64,000 bases of DNA. Origin: Hathewaya proteolytica DSM 3090 (GTDB taxonomy: Bacteria > Bacillota > Clostridia > Clostridiales > Clostridiaceae). The notes beneath the pieces were generated by a model. It was not told the origin of the DNA, searched no databases, and saw only the letters and a list, made by a program, of their open reading frames with translations. The stretch lies in the NCBI RefSeq assembly GCF_900142225.1, contig NZ_FRAD01000011.1, positions 33,011 through 97,010 of the forward strand, given 5' to 3'. Positions 23,945 through 32,844 of this stretch are shown one piece after another; the stretch's first letter is position 1, and the number at the start of each line of letters is the position of its first letter. The translations under genes and the position numbers were made by a program.

Positions 23945-24849
23945 GATTTATAGCTATTAAGACTAATGACGGCATGATTACGGGTAAAATATCATTTTAT
24001 TGTAGGATGCTTAAAGTTAGCCGTCAAGGCTTTCATAATTATCTTGCAAATAAAGATAAACCTTGGAAGTATGAGGCTCTCGCTGAAGAAATGATAAAAA
24101 TCAATTCTGAAGATGAGTACAATGATACCTATGGAAGAATCCGTATGCATCAAGCCTTACTTCTAAAAAACCCTGAAAATGTCCATATCCCTAGTGAACG
24201 TACTGTTTATAGAGTTATGGTGGAAATTGGTCTTAGTCATAAACCTAAACGTAAGCCTAATGGTATAACCAAAGCTGACCGCGAAGCCAGAAAATCTGAT
24301 GATCTTCTTAAACGTGATTTCAGAGCATCTGAGCCTCTTAAAAAGACTGTAACAGATATATCAGAAATTAAAGCAAAAGATGGTAAACTTTATGTATCTG
24401 CAATTTTTGACTGCTATGATTTAGCAGTTTTTGGGCTTTCAATGGATACAAATATGAAAGCCACCTTGTGTGTAAATACTCTTGATAATGCTTTTAAAGC
24501 TTATCCTAAACTTAGGGGTGCCATTGTTCACTCTGATAGAGGTACACAGTACACCAGCAATGAATATCGCAATGTAATAAATAAATATGGCATACAGCAA
24601 AGTATGAACAGTGATGGTGGCAGATGCCATGACAATGCAAGGTGTGAAAGTATGTGGGCCAGAATGAAAGAAGAGCTGCTTTATAATCGTTACAACACTA
24701 AAGAAATGACTGTTGAAGAACTTAAGATTCTTATATGGCGTTATTTCATCAGTTATTGGAACAACAGGAGGATTTGCTCTGCCAATGGTGGGCTACCTCC
24801 TATGGTTAAAAGACAGAGATACTATGGATCTCTAAACCAAGCTGCCTAA
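23941..24849 (+). CDS. IS3-family transposase OrfB (DDE integrase)
   Basis: A 302-residue protein with an HTH_21-type N terminus (YGRIRMHQAL) and an rve integrase core. The DDE residues are visible as TDISEIK, VHSDRGTQYTS and the glutamate in NARCESMWARMKEEL. It is full length, so transposition may still occur. It overlaps orfA by 4 bp and is followed at once by the right inverted repeat. Confidence 0.93.
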   Translation: MRFIAIKTNDGMITGKISFYCRMLKVSRQGFHNYLANKDKPWKYEALAEEMIKINSEDEYNDTYGRIRMHQALLLKNPENVHIPSERTVYRVMVEIGLSHKPKRKPNGITKADREARKSDDLLKRDFRASEPLKKTVTDISEIKAKDGKLYVSAIFDCYDLAVFGLSMDTNMKATLCVNTLDNAFKAYPKLRGAIVHSDRGTQYTSNEYRNVINKYGIQQSMNSDGGRCHDNARCESMWARMKEELLYNRYNTKEMTVEELKILIWRYFISYWNNRRICSANGGLPPMVKRQRYYGSLNQAA

Positions 24850-24896
24850 TAACGAACTATGCGAGAAAAAACTGTCAAGTAATATTGACAATATCA

Positions 24897-25381
24897 AAAC
24901 GAGCAGAGACGACATCGTTAAGAAATCATCGTTTTTCTTTGTCAAGAAATCGGATGAGAATGTTTCTACCGTTAAAATCAATGAAATGGAATGCGTCACG
25001 AACGAAAGCGGCGTAGAAAACGTGTCACCTGTTAAAAACTCATATGATGCTTTATGGTGCGAATACAGGGACGCGAGGCTTCCGGCAACGCTTCTCAGTG
25101 TAATTCAGAGAATTGTCGAATACTATTTTCTTCAACTTTGTAGTTACAGCATTGAGGATTTGCGAGAGCGGGTGAAAAACCACCTCGGCGGGGACGACAA
25201 AAAACAGCGGATAGCTGATGAAATACTTCGCTTCATCTATGACGAAAAATCCGATACCGGCGACGGCATTAATTACGCACCCGACCACGACATACCGGCT
25301 TATAAAGATGTGTTCGAGATAATTTTCGAAGCGATGAGCCAAAAATCGCACTATCTCAAAATGTCTGGCGAATGTGAATGA
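24897..25381 (+). pseudogene. 3' fragment of an AAA_13-type ATPase (PrrC/RloC-like)
   Basis: The open frame from the IS edge reads SSFFFVKKSDENVSTVKINE, VKNSYDALWCEYRDARLPAT and VFEIIFEAMSQKSHYLKMSG. This is the pattern of the C-terminal end of the AAA_13 ATPase family that includes the anticodon nucleases PrrC and RloC. The ATP-binding N-terminal part is missing and is not found left of the IS. The internal ATG at 24986 has no ribosome site. It is probably dead and marks a lost defence gene. Confidence 0.6.
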
Positions 25382-25510
25382 GTTATTTGTAATAATCTGG
25401 AACATAATTCAGTCGATATAAAAAGGTTCTGTTAACTAAAGATGAAAAAATGAGATTTGAAATGCGAACCGGCATAGAAAAATGAAAGAATCAAGAGAGG
25501 AGGTTATCAC

Positions 25511-26923
25511 ATGAACGGCCATATAACAATAAATGCCCGCAGGATTTCTGTTGCCGGATTTTCATTTCTCTTTGCCTATATTCTGTCATTTCAGTTTGAG
25601 GGGCAGGTGCTGTATAGCCTGCTGGATCTGCGTGGAGCAGACGCCGACCGTTACATGCTGGCTGCAATTATCGCGCATTTTATGGGGCTTCTCACCTGCG
25701 GTCTGTTCGTCAGATCCCGGGCGGCAGCCAAAAGCATAATGCTCGGCGGCATGGGCATATGCCTTGTTGCCACCGTCCCCTTCTTTTTTGCGCCTACTTC
25801 TCTATGGTTGAGTGGACTGATTGTCAGCGGATACTTTAGCGGCTGCGCGGTGGCGGCATGGGGATTTTTTCTCAGGGCCTTTACTCCCAAGAACGAGCGC
25901 ATTAAATCCTGTGCCGACGTTCTGATTTATTCCAATTTGCTGATGATTGCAGTCAACGTGGTGGCCATGAACAGGTCAACCTTTATCGGGCTTGGCCTCT
26001 CTGTGCTTTGTCTTGTAATCGGTATGGTCTTCATTTTGATCCTGCCGTTGGAGCAGGAGAATGTGCAGAACAAAACATTTAAAAACAAGACGCATGGCGG
26101 CATTAAAAACCAGATAATATTGCTGTGTCTTTTTGTCTGTATCATTACAATTAATTCCGGACTGATGTATCAGGTCATCAACCCCGCTTTTGAGCATCTG
26201 ACAGGGCTGGTGAGCTGGTATTGGGCCGCGCCTTATATCGTGGCGCTCGCCATTATGCGCAACCTGCCTATGAAAGCAAAGCGTTCCAGAATTTTGTATA
26301 TCGGGATGGCAATGATTATAGGAGCGTTCATCAGCTTTATGCTGCTGGGGCGAAATACCTCCGACTATCTGACTGTGGATACGCTGATGCTCGGCGCCTG
26401 CGGTATTTTCGACCTGTTTTGGTGGAGCATCCTCGGAGAAATGCTGGATTATAGCGATAACCCGGCACAAACCTTTGGCATCGGTCTTTCCGCCAATGTA
26501 TTCGGTGTCCTTTGCGGAGGCGTCCTGGGAATGGCTGTGACATCCATGGGTCTTCCCGGTGCGGAGGTAGCGGTGATTGCCCTGACGGTGGTTTGCGTTA
26601 CACTGGTTATGCTGCCGCCGCTGAACCACCAGCTTGTTCTATTGCTGAAAAGCCATGCTTACCTTGCCGCTTATGACAATATGAGCCAGTCACAGCAAAC
26701 GGATATTGTACGGCAGGTCAAAACGCTTGATCCGCTGACTGTCCGGGAGCAGGAGGTATTGCAGCTCATCCTTTCCGGCAAATCCAACCGTGAGATTGCC
26801 GGGGCTTTGTTCATCAGTGAGAATACCGTTAAAACACACGCAAGAAGTATTTTTTCAAAATACGATGTTTCAAGCCGTGCGGAGCTCATCAGCACCCTAC
26901 TGAAAAACCAAATGGTTAGATGA
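25511..26923 (+). CDS. membrane-bound LuxR-family regulator with 12-TM sensor
   Basis: A 470-residue protein. Residues 10-385 contain about 12 hydrophobic segments in MFS-transporter style, and about 400-465 are a LuxR-type helix-turn-helix (LTVREQEVLQLILSGKSNREIAGALFISENTVKTHARSIFSKY split over the motif). The TM part is therefore probably a ligand sensor rather than a transporter, and the DNA-binding domain is held at the membrane. This architecture is common in gut Actinobacteria such as Eggerthellaceae and some Clostridia. GAGAGGAGG precedes ATG. It likely controls the downstream lipoprotein cluster. Confidence 0.85.
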   Translation: MNGHITINARRISVAGFSFLFAYILSFQFEGQVLYSLLDLRGADADRYMLAAIIAHFMGLLTCGLFVRSRAAAKSIMLGGMGICLVATVPFFFAPTSLWLSGLIVSGYFSGCAVAAWGFFLRAFTPKNERIKSCADVLIYSNLLMIAVNVVAMNRSTFIGLGLSVLCLVIGMVFILILPLEQENVQNKTFKNKTHGGIKNQIILLCLFVCIITINSGLMYQVINPAFEHLTGLVSWYWAAPYIVALAIMRNLPMKAKRSRILYIGMAMIIGAFISFMLLGRNTSDYLTVDTLMLGACGIFDLFWWSILGEMLDYSDNPAQTFGIGLSANVFGVLCGGVLGMAVTSMGLPGAEVAVIALTVVCVTLVMLPPLNHQLVLLLKSHAYLAAYDNMSQSQQTDIVRQVKTLDPLTVREQEVLQLILSGKSNREIAGALFISENTVKTHARSIFSKYDVSSRAELISTLLKNQMVR

Positions 26924-26956
26924 TACATAAAACTGCATAAATACTGGGTTTAACCC

Positions 26957-26988
26957 GCCTCTCACCCTTTTGGGTGAGAGGCTTTTTT
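26957..26988 (+). terminator. terminator of the luxR-type gene
   Basis: An 11-bp perfect stem GCCTCTCACCC/GGGTGAGAGGC with TTTT loop is followed by TTTTTT. It separates the regulator from the downstream cluster. Confidence 0.92.
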
Positions 26989-27063
26989 CGTAAAATCATC
27001 CTTTGGAATGATGTTTTTCAGTCATACTTCGCTAAACTATATGATGAAGGAGGGATGGTGCAA

Positions 27064-27573
27064 ATGAAATCAATCCGCAAACGGCGCAATGAATATGCCT
27101 TGTTGTTCGTAGCCGGTATTTGTTTGGCGGTGTGGCTCGGTGTAACATTTATGTTAGAAGCTGTTTTCGTCTTTGGAGCTATCAGTCTTATCTTTCTCCT
27201 TCTACTGGTGAGAGAGGGCCGTCGGCTCTATGATGCAACGCTTATTTGGGATAATCGCATCCTTGCGGTGCCATCTGCTCTCATCTCCATGCCAGGCCGC
27301 CAAATGAAAAAAGACACTGAGGAAACTGTAGTATCTACCTTTGGCATGTTAATCGGCAGCAGAATCTACCGATGGGGTCTCGACGGGGTACATGGCGTGC
27401 GCCTGAGCGCCGTTCAAATTGATAAGGAGCGGATGTACCTGACCTTTGGCGATAAGGATCAGACCATGCGGGTAGAGCTGCTGCACGGAATGACTCAAAA
27501 GCAGGCGTTACTGGATGCCGCACAAAAGCTGCTTCGTGAAACCGGCGTAACGGCAGTTGTCAACGGCTGGTAA
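27064..27573 (+). CDS. hypothetical two-TM membrane protein
   Basis: A protein of about 169 residues. The ATG at 27064 is chosen because GAAGGAGGG lies about 11 bp upstream and the longer frame would start inside the luxR terminator. Residues 15-55 form two adjacent membrane segments (LLFVAGICLAVWLGVTF, FGAISLIFLLLLV). The cytoplasmic remainder has alternating beta strands (RMYLTFGDKDQTMRVELL) resembling a PH-like domain. No family is recognised. It is the first gene of a run sharing orientation and composition with the lipoprotein genes that follow. Confidence 0.65.
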   Translation: MKSIRKRRNEYALLFVAGICLAVWLGVTFMLEAVFVFGAISLIFLLLLVREGRRLYDATLIWDNRILAVPSALISMPGRQMKKDTEETVVSTFGMLIGSRIYRWGLDGVHGVRLSAVQIDKERMYLTFGDKDQTMRVELLHGMTQKQALLDAAQKLLRETGVTAVVNGW

Positions 27574-27609
27574 TCCAGTAAAATTATATCTGAATAATGG
27601 AGGAACACG

Positions 27610-28182
27610 ATGAAAAAGTTTATTACATTCTTTCTAACACTTATGATGATGATTTCCCTCGCCGCTTGCGGCGGTGAATCACCATCGGAAAGCTCTACGC
27701 CCACAGGCGGCAGCACAACGTCCGATAACTCAAAAAAAGAAGAAGCAAAGGTGTATGGTATCGGTGAAGCGGCAGAAGCAAACGGACTTTCTATCACAAT
27801 TGATAAAGTTGCAGTAGCCGAAGCGAATACCACGCTTGAAAAAGCGAAAGATGGGTTTGAATATATCAAAGTATGGTTTACCTTTAAAAATATTTCGGAC
27901 GAAACGATAGAATCACCAAAGGCGAAGGCATTGTATATTGTGTATACCGAGGGGGCCACAGGTGATGACAGCGATATGAAATCGGAGGAAAACTCACAGG
28001 TTATGCTGGAGGTAGCTGATCGGGATGAAAGATATATGTCAAGAGTTGATCTTGCTCCCGGTGAATCCACCGGCGGCTGGATGATATATCAACGTCAAGC
28101 CGATAAAAGCGAGATTACAATGCACTATTACTCCGGATTTGTCAATGTGCCACCCGCTCTTGTTTTCGAATTTTCGGTCTAA
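27610..28182 (+). CDS. DUF4352-type lipoprotein
   Basis: A 190-residue protein with a lipoprotein signal ending at LAAC near residue 20, a serine/threonine-rich spacer and a C-terminal immunoglobulin-like domain of DUF4352 (Telokin-like) type (ITIDKVAVAEANTTLE, FEYIKVWFTFKNISDE, LAPGESTGGWMIYQ). Such proteins are surface lipoproteins of unknown role. GGAGGAACACG precedes ATG, and it lies 36 bp behind the two-TM protein gene, so they are probably co-transcribed. Confidence 0.82.
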   Translation: MKKFITFFLTLMMMISLAACGGESPSESSTPTGGSTTSDNSKKEEAKVYGIGEAAEANGLSITIDKVAVAEANTTLEKAKDGFEYIKVWFTFKNISDETIESPKAKALYIVYTEGATGDDSDMKSEENSQVMLEVADRDERYMSRVDLAPGESTGGWMIYQRQADKSEITMHYYSGFVNVPPALVFEFSV

Positions 28183-28206
28183 TAGCCCGTTTGAAAGGAG
28201 TTCAAA

Positions 28207-30357
28207 ATGAAACAAAAAATATGGTCAATTTTACTTATAGTCGCCATGCTTCTCCCCTTGACGGCAGGGCTGTCAGGTTGCGGAAAAAGCGGTTTTGGCT
28301 CTACCTTGATTGTGGGTGATAAGGGTGGAGTAATTGGGGATTTGAAAAAGGATGGATGGACGGTTTCTATTCCCGCAGGCGCTTTTGAGCAGGATGTGAA
28401 AGTTACTGTGGATAAAGTAGCCGACAGCACAGAGGCGTATATAAACGGCAAAGCCGCTTTCCTTACCACGCCTATCGAGATTAAGGCGGAGGGAACAGAA
28501 AGTGTCAGACTGGATGAACCGGCAAGGATAAGCATGAAATTAGACGAAAAGAATTTGCCGGACAACAGTACCTTCGATCAATATGTGATGTCTTACTGGA
28601 CGGGAGATGAATGGGAGGTAATTATTCCTGATCCGGTGGAGCTGACTAAAGGATACCTCACCTTTGAAACCTGGCATTTTTCATCATACAGCGGGAAAAA
28701 GATGACGGACGACGAGCAAGTCAGGGAATATGCCAGAGATCTGGCAATTGATGATCTGACTAATCAGGCAAGAAATGAAGCGCTAAAGGAAAAACTAACA
28801 GCGGTAGTTGATGATTACTTAAATGGACTGAGTATATATGACCAAGAGGCGAGAAATGAGATAATTTCAAGAGTGTGGGCCTCAAGCTCAATGGATATAG
28901 CAGTTTTCCTGACAGAAAACGGAGCGTCAACGGCGGAATTGGGATATAAAGTTACCGATATGATAGTGGAATCTACGGTTGACGTATGTGCAGAAAATCC
29001 ATTGGTTTTGGAAGCAGTTTCTACCGCTTTAGATTCAGTAGGAGATGCCGCCGAAGCCTCAGTCGCATTATATGACGGAAATTACAGAAAGGCGGCAAGC
29101 GAGCTTACCGCTCTTGGCGCTACAGTTTTAGGATATGGCGGAGTAGGCGCAGTCAAATCCCTCGTGGATTTGGGCGCGGCAGCAGTAGAACAAGGCATTA
29201 TGGCATGGAAAGATTATGAAGAGGAATGCGCATATAAAGTATTTTATGGGTTAGCAAAAGGAAACGCCTACGGATATAAAATCAATGCAGGCGATTGGGA
29301 AACCTTGATCACTCAAATGGGAGGTTACTATCACCAAATCGTAAGAGAAAGAAAGGATGAGTATAAAAGAATCAGCGGCAAAGACACATTATCGGATGAT
29401 GAACAGCGCATGATCGAAAGACAGGTTGAATCCGATCTTAAAAAGAAATTCGAAGAAAGGGCAAAAATAGATAGCAAAATCGATGCAAAACAAGCAGAGT
29501 ACGAGATATTGGTTAAAGCCTTTAAGGATGCGGGATTATTGACTCGAACGGAAAATGGCTTCAAGGAAGATATGACAGTAAATCGAAGGCTGCATTCATT
29601 ATTGGCTATCAGAGGAAACATATTGAATATCGTTGGCGGAGATATGTCAAAGTTTGGCAGAGAAAAGAACCGAGAAGAAAACTTGGCTTACGCAATCAAG
29701 ATGTGGATTGGATATGGTAAGGACAGAGCAAAGTTTTATGATTGGATGAGAGAAATGGGGTACTTGGAAAAACAAAAAGAAGGAACAGGTTATTGGAAGT
29801 TAGTTCGGTCGTTTACGAATAAATATGAAACAAGCGCATCAAATGAAAATTATGTTGAAACATGGAGTGGCGGAAACGGCAGCTATACTTACAACTGCAA
29901 GTTTATCGGGAATCATTGGTATACAGCAAGCACGCACGACGACTGTCACGGTGAATTTGTCAACAATACTGGAACGAGCAGTATTCCGAACAGCCGTTAC
30001 GCGGGCGGAGAGCAGGCGCAGCTGACTCTGACCGTAAGCGCCGCTACATCAAGCAATATATGCTTTCATCTTGGAGCGAATCTGACCTCCTGTATCACTC
30101 CCGTCAACCATGACGATCCGTTTGTCAACTACGGAACGAACATGTATATGCAAAACATTGACGATGAGAGTGCGAGAGGTGATGTAACGACATATAAGAA
30201 TGACACCAACACCGGCTATATCGGAGGAAGCGTCACGTCCGGAGTCGCAATGCCAATGGGCTACGAGGACGGTGATAAGGTGTATATCCTGATTATTTTC
30301 AGCGGCGGAAACAATGTGATAAAGACCGCTTATGAATATGAGTGGGTTAAAAAATAA
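28207..30357 (+). CDS. large lipoprotein of unknown function
   Basis: A 716-residue protein with a lipoprotein signal ending at GLSGC near residue 25. Residues 35-170 resemble a ZU5-like or autotransporter-adjacent beta domain (GWTVSIPAGAFEQDVKVTV, YWTGDEWEVI). The middle (180-520) is helical with small-residue-rich segments and a charged coiled coil (KKKFEERAKIDSKIDAKQ), and the C-terminal 170 residues are beta-rich with several cysteines. I recognise no family for the whole. It sits 24 bp after the DUF4352 lipoprotein gene, so both probably act together at the cell surface. Confidence 0.65.
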   Translation: MKQKIWSILLIVAMLLPLTAGLSGCGKSGFGSTLIVGDKGGVIGDLKKDGWTVSIPAGAFEQDVKVTVDKVADSTEAYINGKAAFLTTPIEIKAEGTESVRLDEPARISMKLDEKNLPDNSTFDQYVMSYWTGDEWEVIIPDPVELTKGYLTFETWHFSSYSGKKMTDDEQVREYARDLAIDDLTNQARNEALKEKLTAVVDDYLNGLSIYDQEARNEIISRVWASSSMDIAVFLTENGASTAELGYKVTDMIVESTVDVCAENPLVLEAVSTALDSVGDAAEASVALYDGNYRKAASELTALGATVLGYGGVGAVKSLVDLGAAAVEQGIMAWKDYEEECAYKVFYGLAKGNAYGYKINAGDWETLITQMGGYYHQIVRERKDEYKRISGKDTLSDDEQRMIERQVESDLKKKFEERAKIDSKIDAKQAEYEILVKAFKDAGLLTRTENGFKEDMTVNRRLHSLLAIRGNILNIVGGDMSKFGREKNREENLAYAIKMWIGYGKDRAKFYDWMREMGYLEKQKEGTGYWKLVRSFTNKYETSASNENYVETWSGGNGSYTYNCKFIGNHWYTASTHDDCHGEFVNNTGTSSIPNSRYAGGEQAQLTLTVSAATSSNICFHLGANLTSCITPVNHDDPFVNYGTNMYMQNIDDESARGDVTTYKNDTNTGYIGGSVTSGVAMPMGYEDGDKVYILIIFSGGNNVIKTAYEYEWVKK

Positions 30358-30374
30358 ATAGCGGGGGTGGGTTC

Positions 30375-31703
30375 ATGGTAAAGAAGAAAAATAGTAAAAA
30401 CATCCCTCTGCCTATCCTCGTTCTTATCTGTGCAGTTTTGCTGTTTGCTACATATAACAGCCTTTTCACTCTGGCGCTTGGGCTATGGGGCGATTCCGTC
30501 ATGGGTACGGTGGACAGCTATGACAGCCGCCTGGATGACACGGATGCGGGACCAAACCGCTCCCGCACCGTTTCCAAGGGCTATTGGTTTCTGGTAAACG
30601 GCAAGGAATACAGGGGCTATGTGATATATAGCAGCGACGAGGCATGGCCGAGCTTGGATGAGGGCGAAACGCGCTCCGAGCGCATCCGCTACCTTGACAT
30701 TTTCCCCTATGTCAATAAGCCCGCCATGCTGTGCGAATTTAGCGAGATGGGCGAAGTGGCAATTATTTACCACATTCTCGCCCCTATCGGTTATCTGCTT
30801 TTGCTGCTGCTTGTTATACGCACAGCCAGACGGGGGAAAAAGAAGAAACCAACGGCGAGGAAGCCCGCCGCATCTCAAATTATCGAGCAAAGGAGTGATA
30901 CGGATATGTTTTGTCCCAACTGTGGAAATAAACTGACGGAGGGTTCAGCTTTCTGTTCGGCCTGCGGCGTAAAAACACAGGACAGCGGCCCTGGCGTGTG
31001 TGCGGCCTGCGACACAAAGTTGCCGGAGGGAGCCGAATTTTGCATCGGCTGTGGAGCGGCAGTGAGTCCGGCAACGTCGGAGCCGATGGAACCACACCAT
31101 GTAGCAACTCCCGCGCCCCTACAGAGCGGCGCGGGGCTGGTCGGCTTTTCCGACAGGTATAACTGCCCTGAGATACTGGCGGCCGCACAGAAAAACAAAA
31201 AATTCTCCATTGGATGTATGTGGATATTGGTGTTCGTGCCGCTCATCGGATTTCCTGTCGCCGGTCTGCTGATGGACGATTTCCCCTTTGGAGAATCCAT
31301 TATCATCGGCATGGGCATTGCTCTTGTCATGCTGGTCTTTAATCTGCTGGCGTTGAGAAGAACCAAGCAACCAATGTGGGAGGGTGTGGTCGTCAATAAG
31401 TACAGCAAGGAGAAAAGCGAGCATAGGGGCGGCGAAGATGATAATTACAGAACCTATACGGAATATACCACAATCATCAACACCGATGCGGGCAAGAAAA
31501 AGACTATCGTGGAAAAGGACAGCGGGCGAGATATGTACGATTATCTGTCCGTTGGTGACAGGGTGCGGTTTCATCCCAAATTCGGTACATACGAGAAGTA
31601 CGACAAATCTAAAGACCGCATCATCTACTGCAACGTCTGCTCCATGATGAACCCCATACAAAATGACCGCTGCAAGCGGTGTAATAATCTGTTGTTCAAA
31701 TAA
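30375..31703 (+). CDS. membrane protein with double zinc ribbon
   Basis: A 442-residue protein with an N-terminal TM (about 12-35), an extracytoplasmic segment resembling DUF3592 (GDSVMGTVDSYDSRLDD), a second TM near 140, then two zinc ribbons (CPNCGNKLTEGSAFCSACG near 185 and CDTKLPEGAEFCIGCG near 215), two further TM segments (about 285-340), another DUF3592-like part and a final CxxC...CxxC knuckle. It is probably a membrane scaffold or sensor rather than an enzyme. It is directly downstream of the large lipoprotein gene and upstream of another zinc-ribbon gene. Confidence 0.75.
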   Translation: MVKKKNSKNIPLPILVLICAVLLFATYNSLFTLALGLWGDSVMGTVDSYDSRLDDTDAGPNRSRTVSKGYWFLVNGKEYRGYVIYSSDEAWPSLDEGETRSERIRYLDIFPYVNKPAMLCEFSEMGEVAIIYHILAPIGYLLLLLLVIRTARRGKKKKPTARKPAASQIIEQRSDTDMFCPNCGNKLTEGSAFCSACGVKTQDSGPGVCAACDTKLPEGAEFCIGCGAAVSPATSEPMEPHHVATPAPLQSGAGLVGFSDRYNCPEILAAAQKNKKFSIGCMWILVFVPLIGFPVAGLLMDDFPFGESIIIGMGIALVMLVFNLLALRRTKQPMWEGVVVNKYSKEKSEHRGGEDDNYRTYTEYTTIINTDAGKKKTIVEKDSGRDMYDYLSVGDRVRFHPKFGTYEKYDKSKDRIIYCNVCSMMNPIQNDRCKRCNNLLFK

Positions 31704-31717
31704 GGAGGATTTTCGTA

Positions 31718-32077
31718 ATGGAGAGATTCGATACCATGCTGGAAGCGGCAGAGTTTGCCGCCACACGCTGCAAGATCTGGGGCTTTGCCACATCAAATGA
31801 AAGATACGACGTAAATGGCTTGCTGCTGCTTGCCGAGACAAGCGACAATGAGAACCCCATCGACGAGGACAGCTTTTATGTGGTATCGTCTGCCGGAGCC
31901 ATCGGATTATGCGATGATGGTGAGGATATAGACTGGCTGTTTCTGTCTTACGCTGCGCCGAATGAGGATCTGCCGCTGACATACCAAGCTGAGCCGCAGA
32001 TAAAGTTCTGCTCGAAATGTGGCTCAGGCGCTGTTCTCGGTGCTCGATTTTGCGGTCAGTGTGGAACAGCGCTATGA
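31718..32077 (+). CDS. small zinc-ribbon protein
   Basis: A 119-residue protein with an acidic N-terminal domain (about 1-85) of unknown fold and a C-terminal zinc ribbon FCSKCGSGAVLGARFCGQCG. The same ribbon type occurs in the upstream membrane protein, which suggests that the two interact or share a partner. AAGGAGG precedes ATG, and it is the last gene of the GC-rich cluster. Confidence 0.75.
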   Translation: MERFDTMLEAAEFAATRCKIWGFATSNERYDVNGLLLLAETSDNENPIDEDSFYVVSSAGAIGLCDDGEDIDWLFLSYAAPNEDLPLTYQAEPQIKFCSKCGSGAVLGARFCGQCGTAL

Positions 32078-32484
32078 AAATAAAAGGCTAATTTGGATGT
32101 GGTTTTAGTTTTCCGTAATCAGTGTGCGTACTTTTTGAGATTGAATACTTCCGCGACTATTGCTTGTTCATGAATGATTCAATGAGTACAAATATCTCAA
32201 AGGTAGTCATTGATTGAAGTATATGGACGGTGTGTAACATACATCGGTAACCTCTAAAACGAGGGGTGTGCAAAAGCGGTGCATCTTTTAACGATTTGGT
32301 TTGACCGGTGCATTTTATCAATAGTTAGTTCCTTTGCCAGTAAAGCTCACAATCGTACTTGTTGCGATTGTGTTTTTATTTACAATGACATTTTCTTAAT
32401 ATTAAAGAAAAAATAGCATGAATATATATTTAGGAGGAATAGTAATTATTTTTTTAGGAAATAATAATGGTCGAGGTGATAATT
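32078..32484. other. right edge of the GC-rich island and following intergenic DNA
   Basis: No gene is visible. The boundary repeat (32279-32298) lies here, followed by a terminator-like hairpin CACAATCG/CGATTGTG with TTTTT (32348-32377) and then AT-rich core-type DNA. The hairpin may once have ended a transcript coming from the left before the island was inserted. Confidence 0.5.
32279..32298. repeat. right boundary repeat of the GC-rich island
   Basis: This is an exact 20-bp match to 23350-23369. The base composition drops back to AT-rich immediately afterwards, which supports it as the right edge. Confidence 0.6.
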
Positions 32485-32646
32485 ATGGCAAAAGCCGGAA
32501 TGCGTAGACCAGATCCTAAAGAACCACATGGAACTGAAAGTAATAAAAAAAATCATTTTTCAAAGAATGATGTGCCACCTGTTCCCGAGATACAGGGAAA
32601 AGCTAAATGTGGTAAAGAAAAGGCAAAACCAATAGTCGTAAGATAA
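32485..32646 (+). CDS. small basic protein, 53 aa
   Basis: The ATG at 32485 follows TCGAGGTGAT. The product is MAKAGMRRPDPKEPHGTESN and on, hydrophilic and basic with no membrane segment, rich in proline, lysine and asparagine. Small proteins of this kind are frequent in clostridia without known function. A strong terminator follows immediately, which supports it being a real single-gene unit. Base composition is that of the core genome, not of the adjacent island. Confidence 0.65.
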   Translation: MAKAGMRRPDPKEPHGTESNKKNHFSKNDVPPVPEIQGKAKCGKEKAKPIVVR

Positions 32647-32655
32647 AACAGTAAG

Positions 32656-32690
32656 CCCTTCTGCAAGATAATTTTTTGCAGAAGGGTTTT
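32656..32690 (+). terminator. terminator of the 53-aa protein gene
   Basis: CCCTTCTGCAA pairs with TTGCAGAAGGG (11 bp) and TTTT follows. Confidence 0.9.
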
Positions 32691-32844
32691 AATTTGCGTG
32701 TAAAAAATAATTTACGAAAAATAATGAACTTTATGATTTAAAAAACCTTTTAATTGTGGTAAACTATATGAGGCTATAAACGAAGCCTATATAACAATAC
32801 TATTAAAACATGAAGAGTTTTAACTTTAAGGAGATGTCAAAAAA

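Larger units (their letters stand above)
23498..24896 (+). mobile_element. IS3-family insertion sequence
   Basis: Perfect terminal inverted repeats of about 32 bp (from TGATATTGTCAATATT at the left and its complement ending at 24896) enclose overlapping orfA and orfB. Ends are TG...CA as usual for IS3. No target-site duplication is visible (CTTG before, AAAC after), which suggests a rearrangement after insertion. The element is about 1.4 kb and looks intact. Confidence 0.9.
23255..32300. mobile_element. GC-richer foreign island behind tmRNA
   Basis: From about 23250 to 32300 base composition is clearly richer in G+C than both flanks, and codon use changes with it. The outer edges share the 20-bp sequence GTGCATCTTTTAACGATTTG (23350 and 32279) and similar neighbouring words (ACCTCT, GGGGTGTGCA). 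It contains an IS, a broken ATPase gene, and a regulator with lipoprotein and zinc-ribbon genes. No integrase or conjugation gene is present and no tmRNA fragment lies at the far end, so the transfer mechanism is unknown. Edges are approximate. Confidence 0.6.

Noticed and set aside
25976..26629. Long minus-strand frame (217 codons) inside the luxR-type gene, and similar long frames at 30875-31982
   Set aside because: These are antisense shadows in GC-richer DNA; the plus-strand proteins have clear domains.
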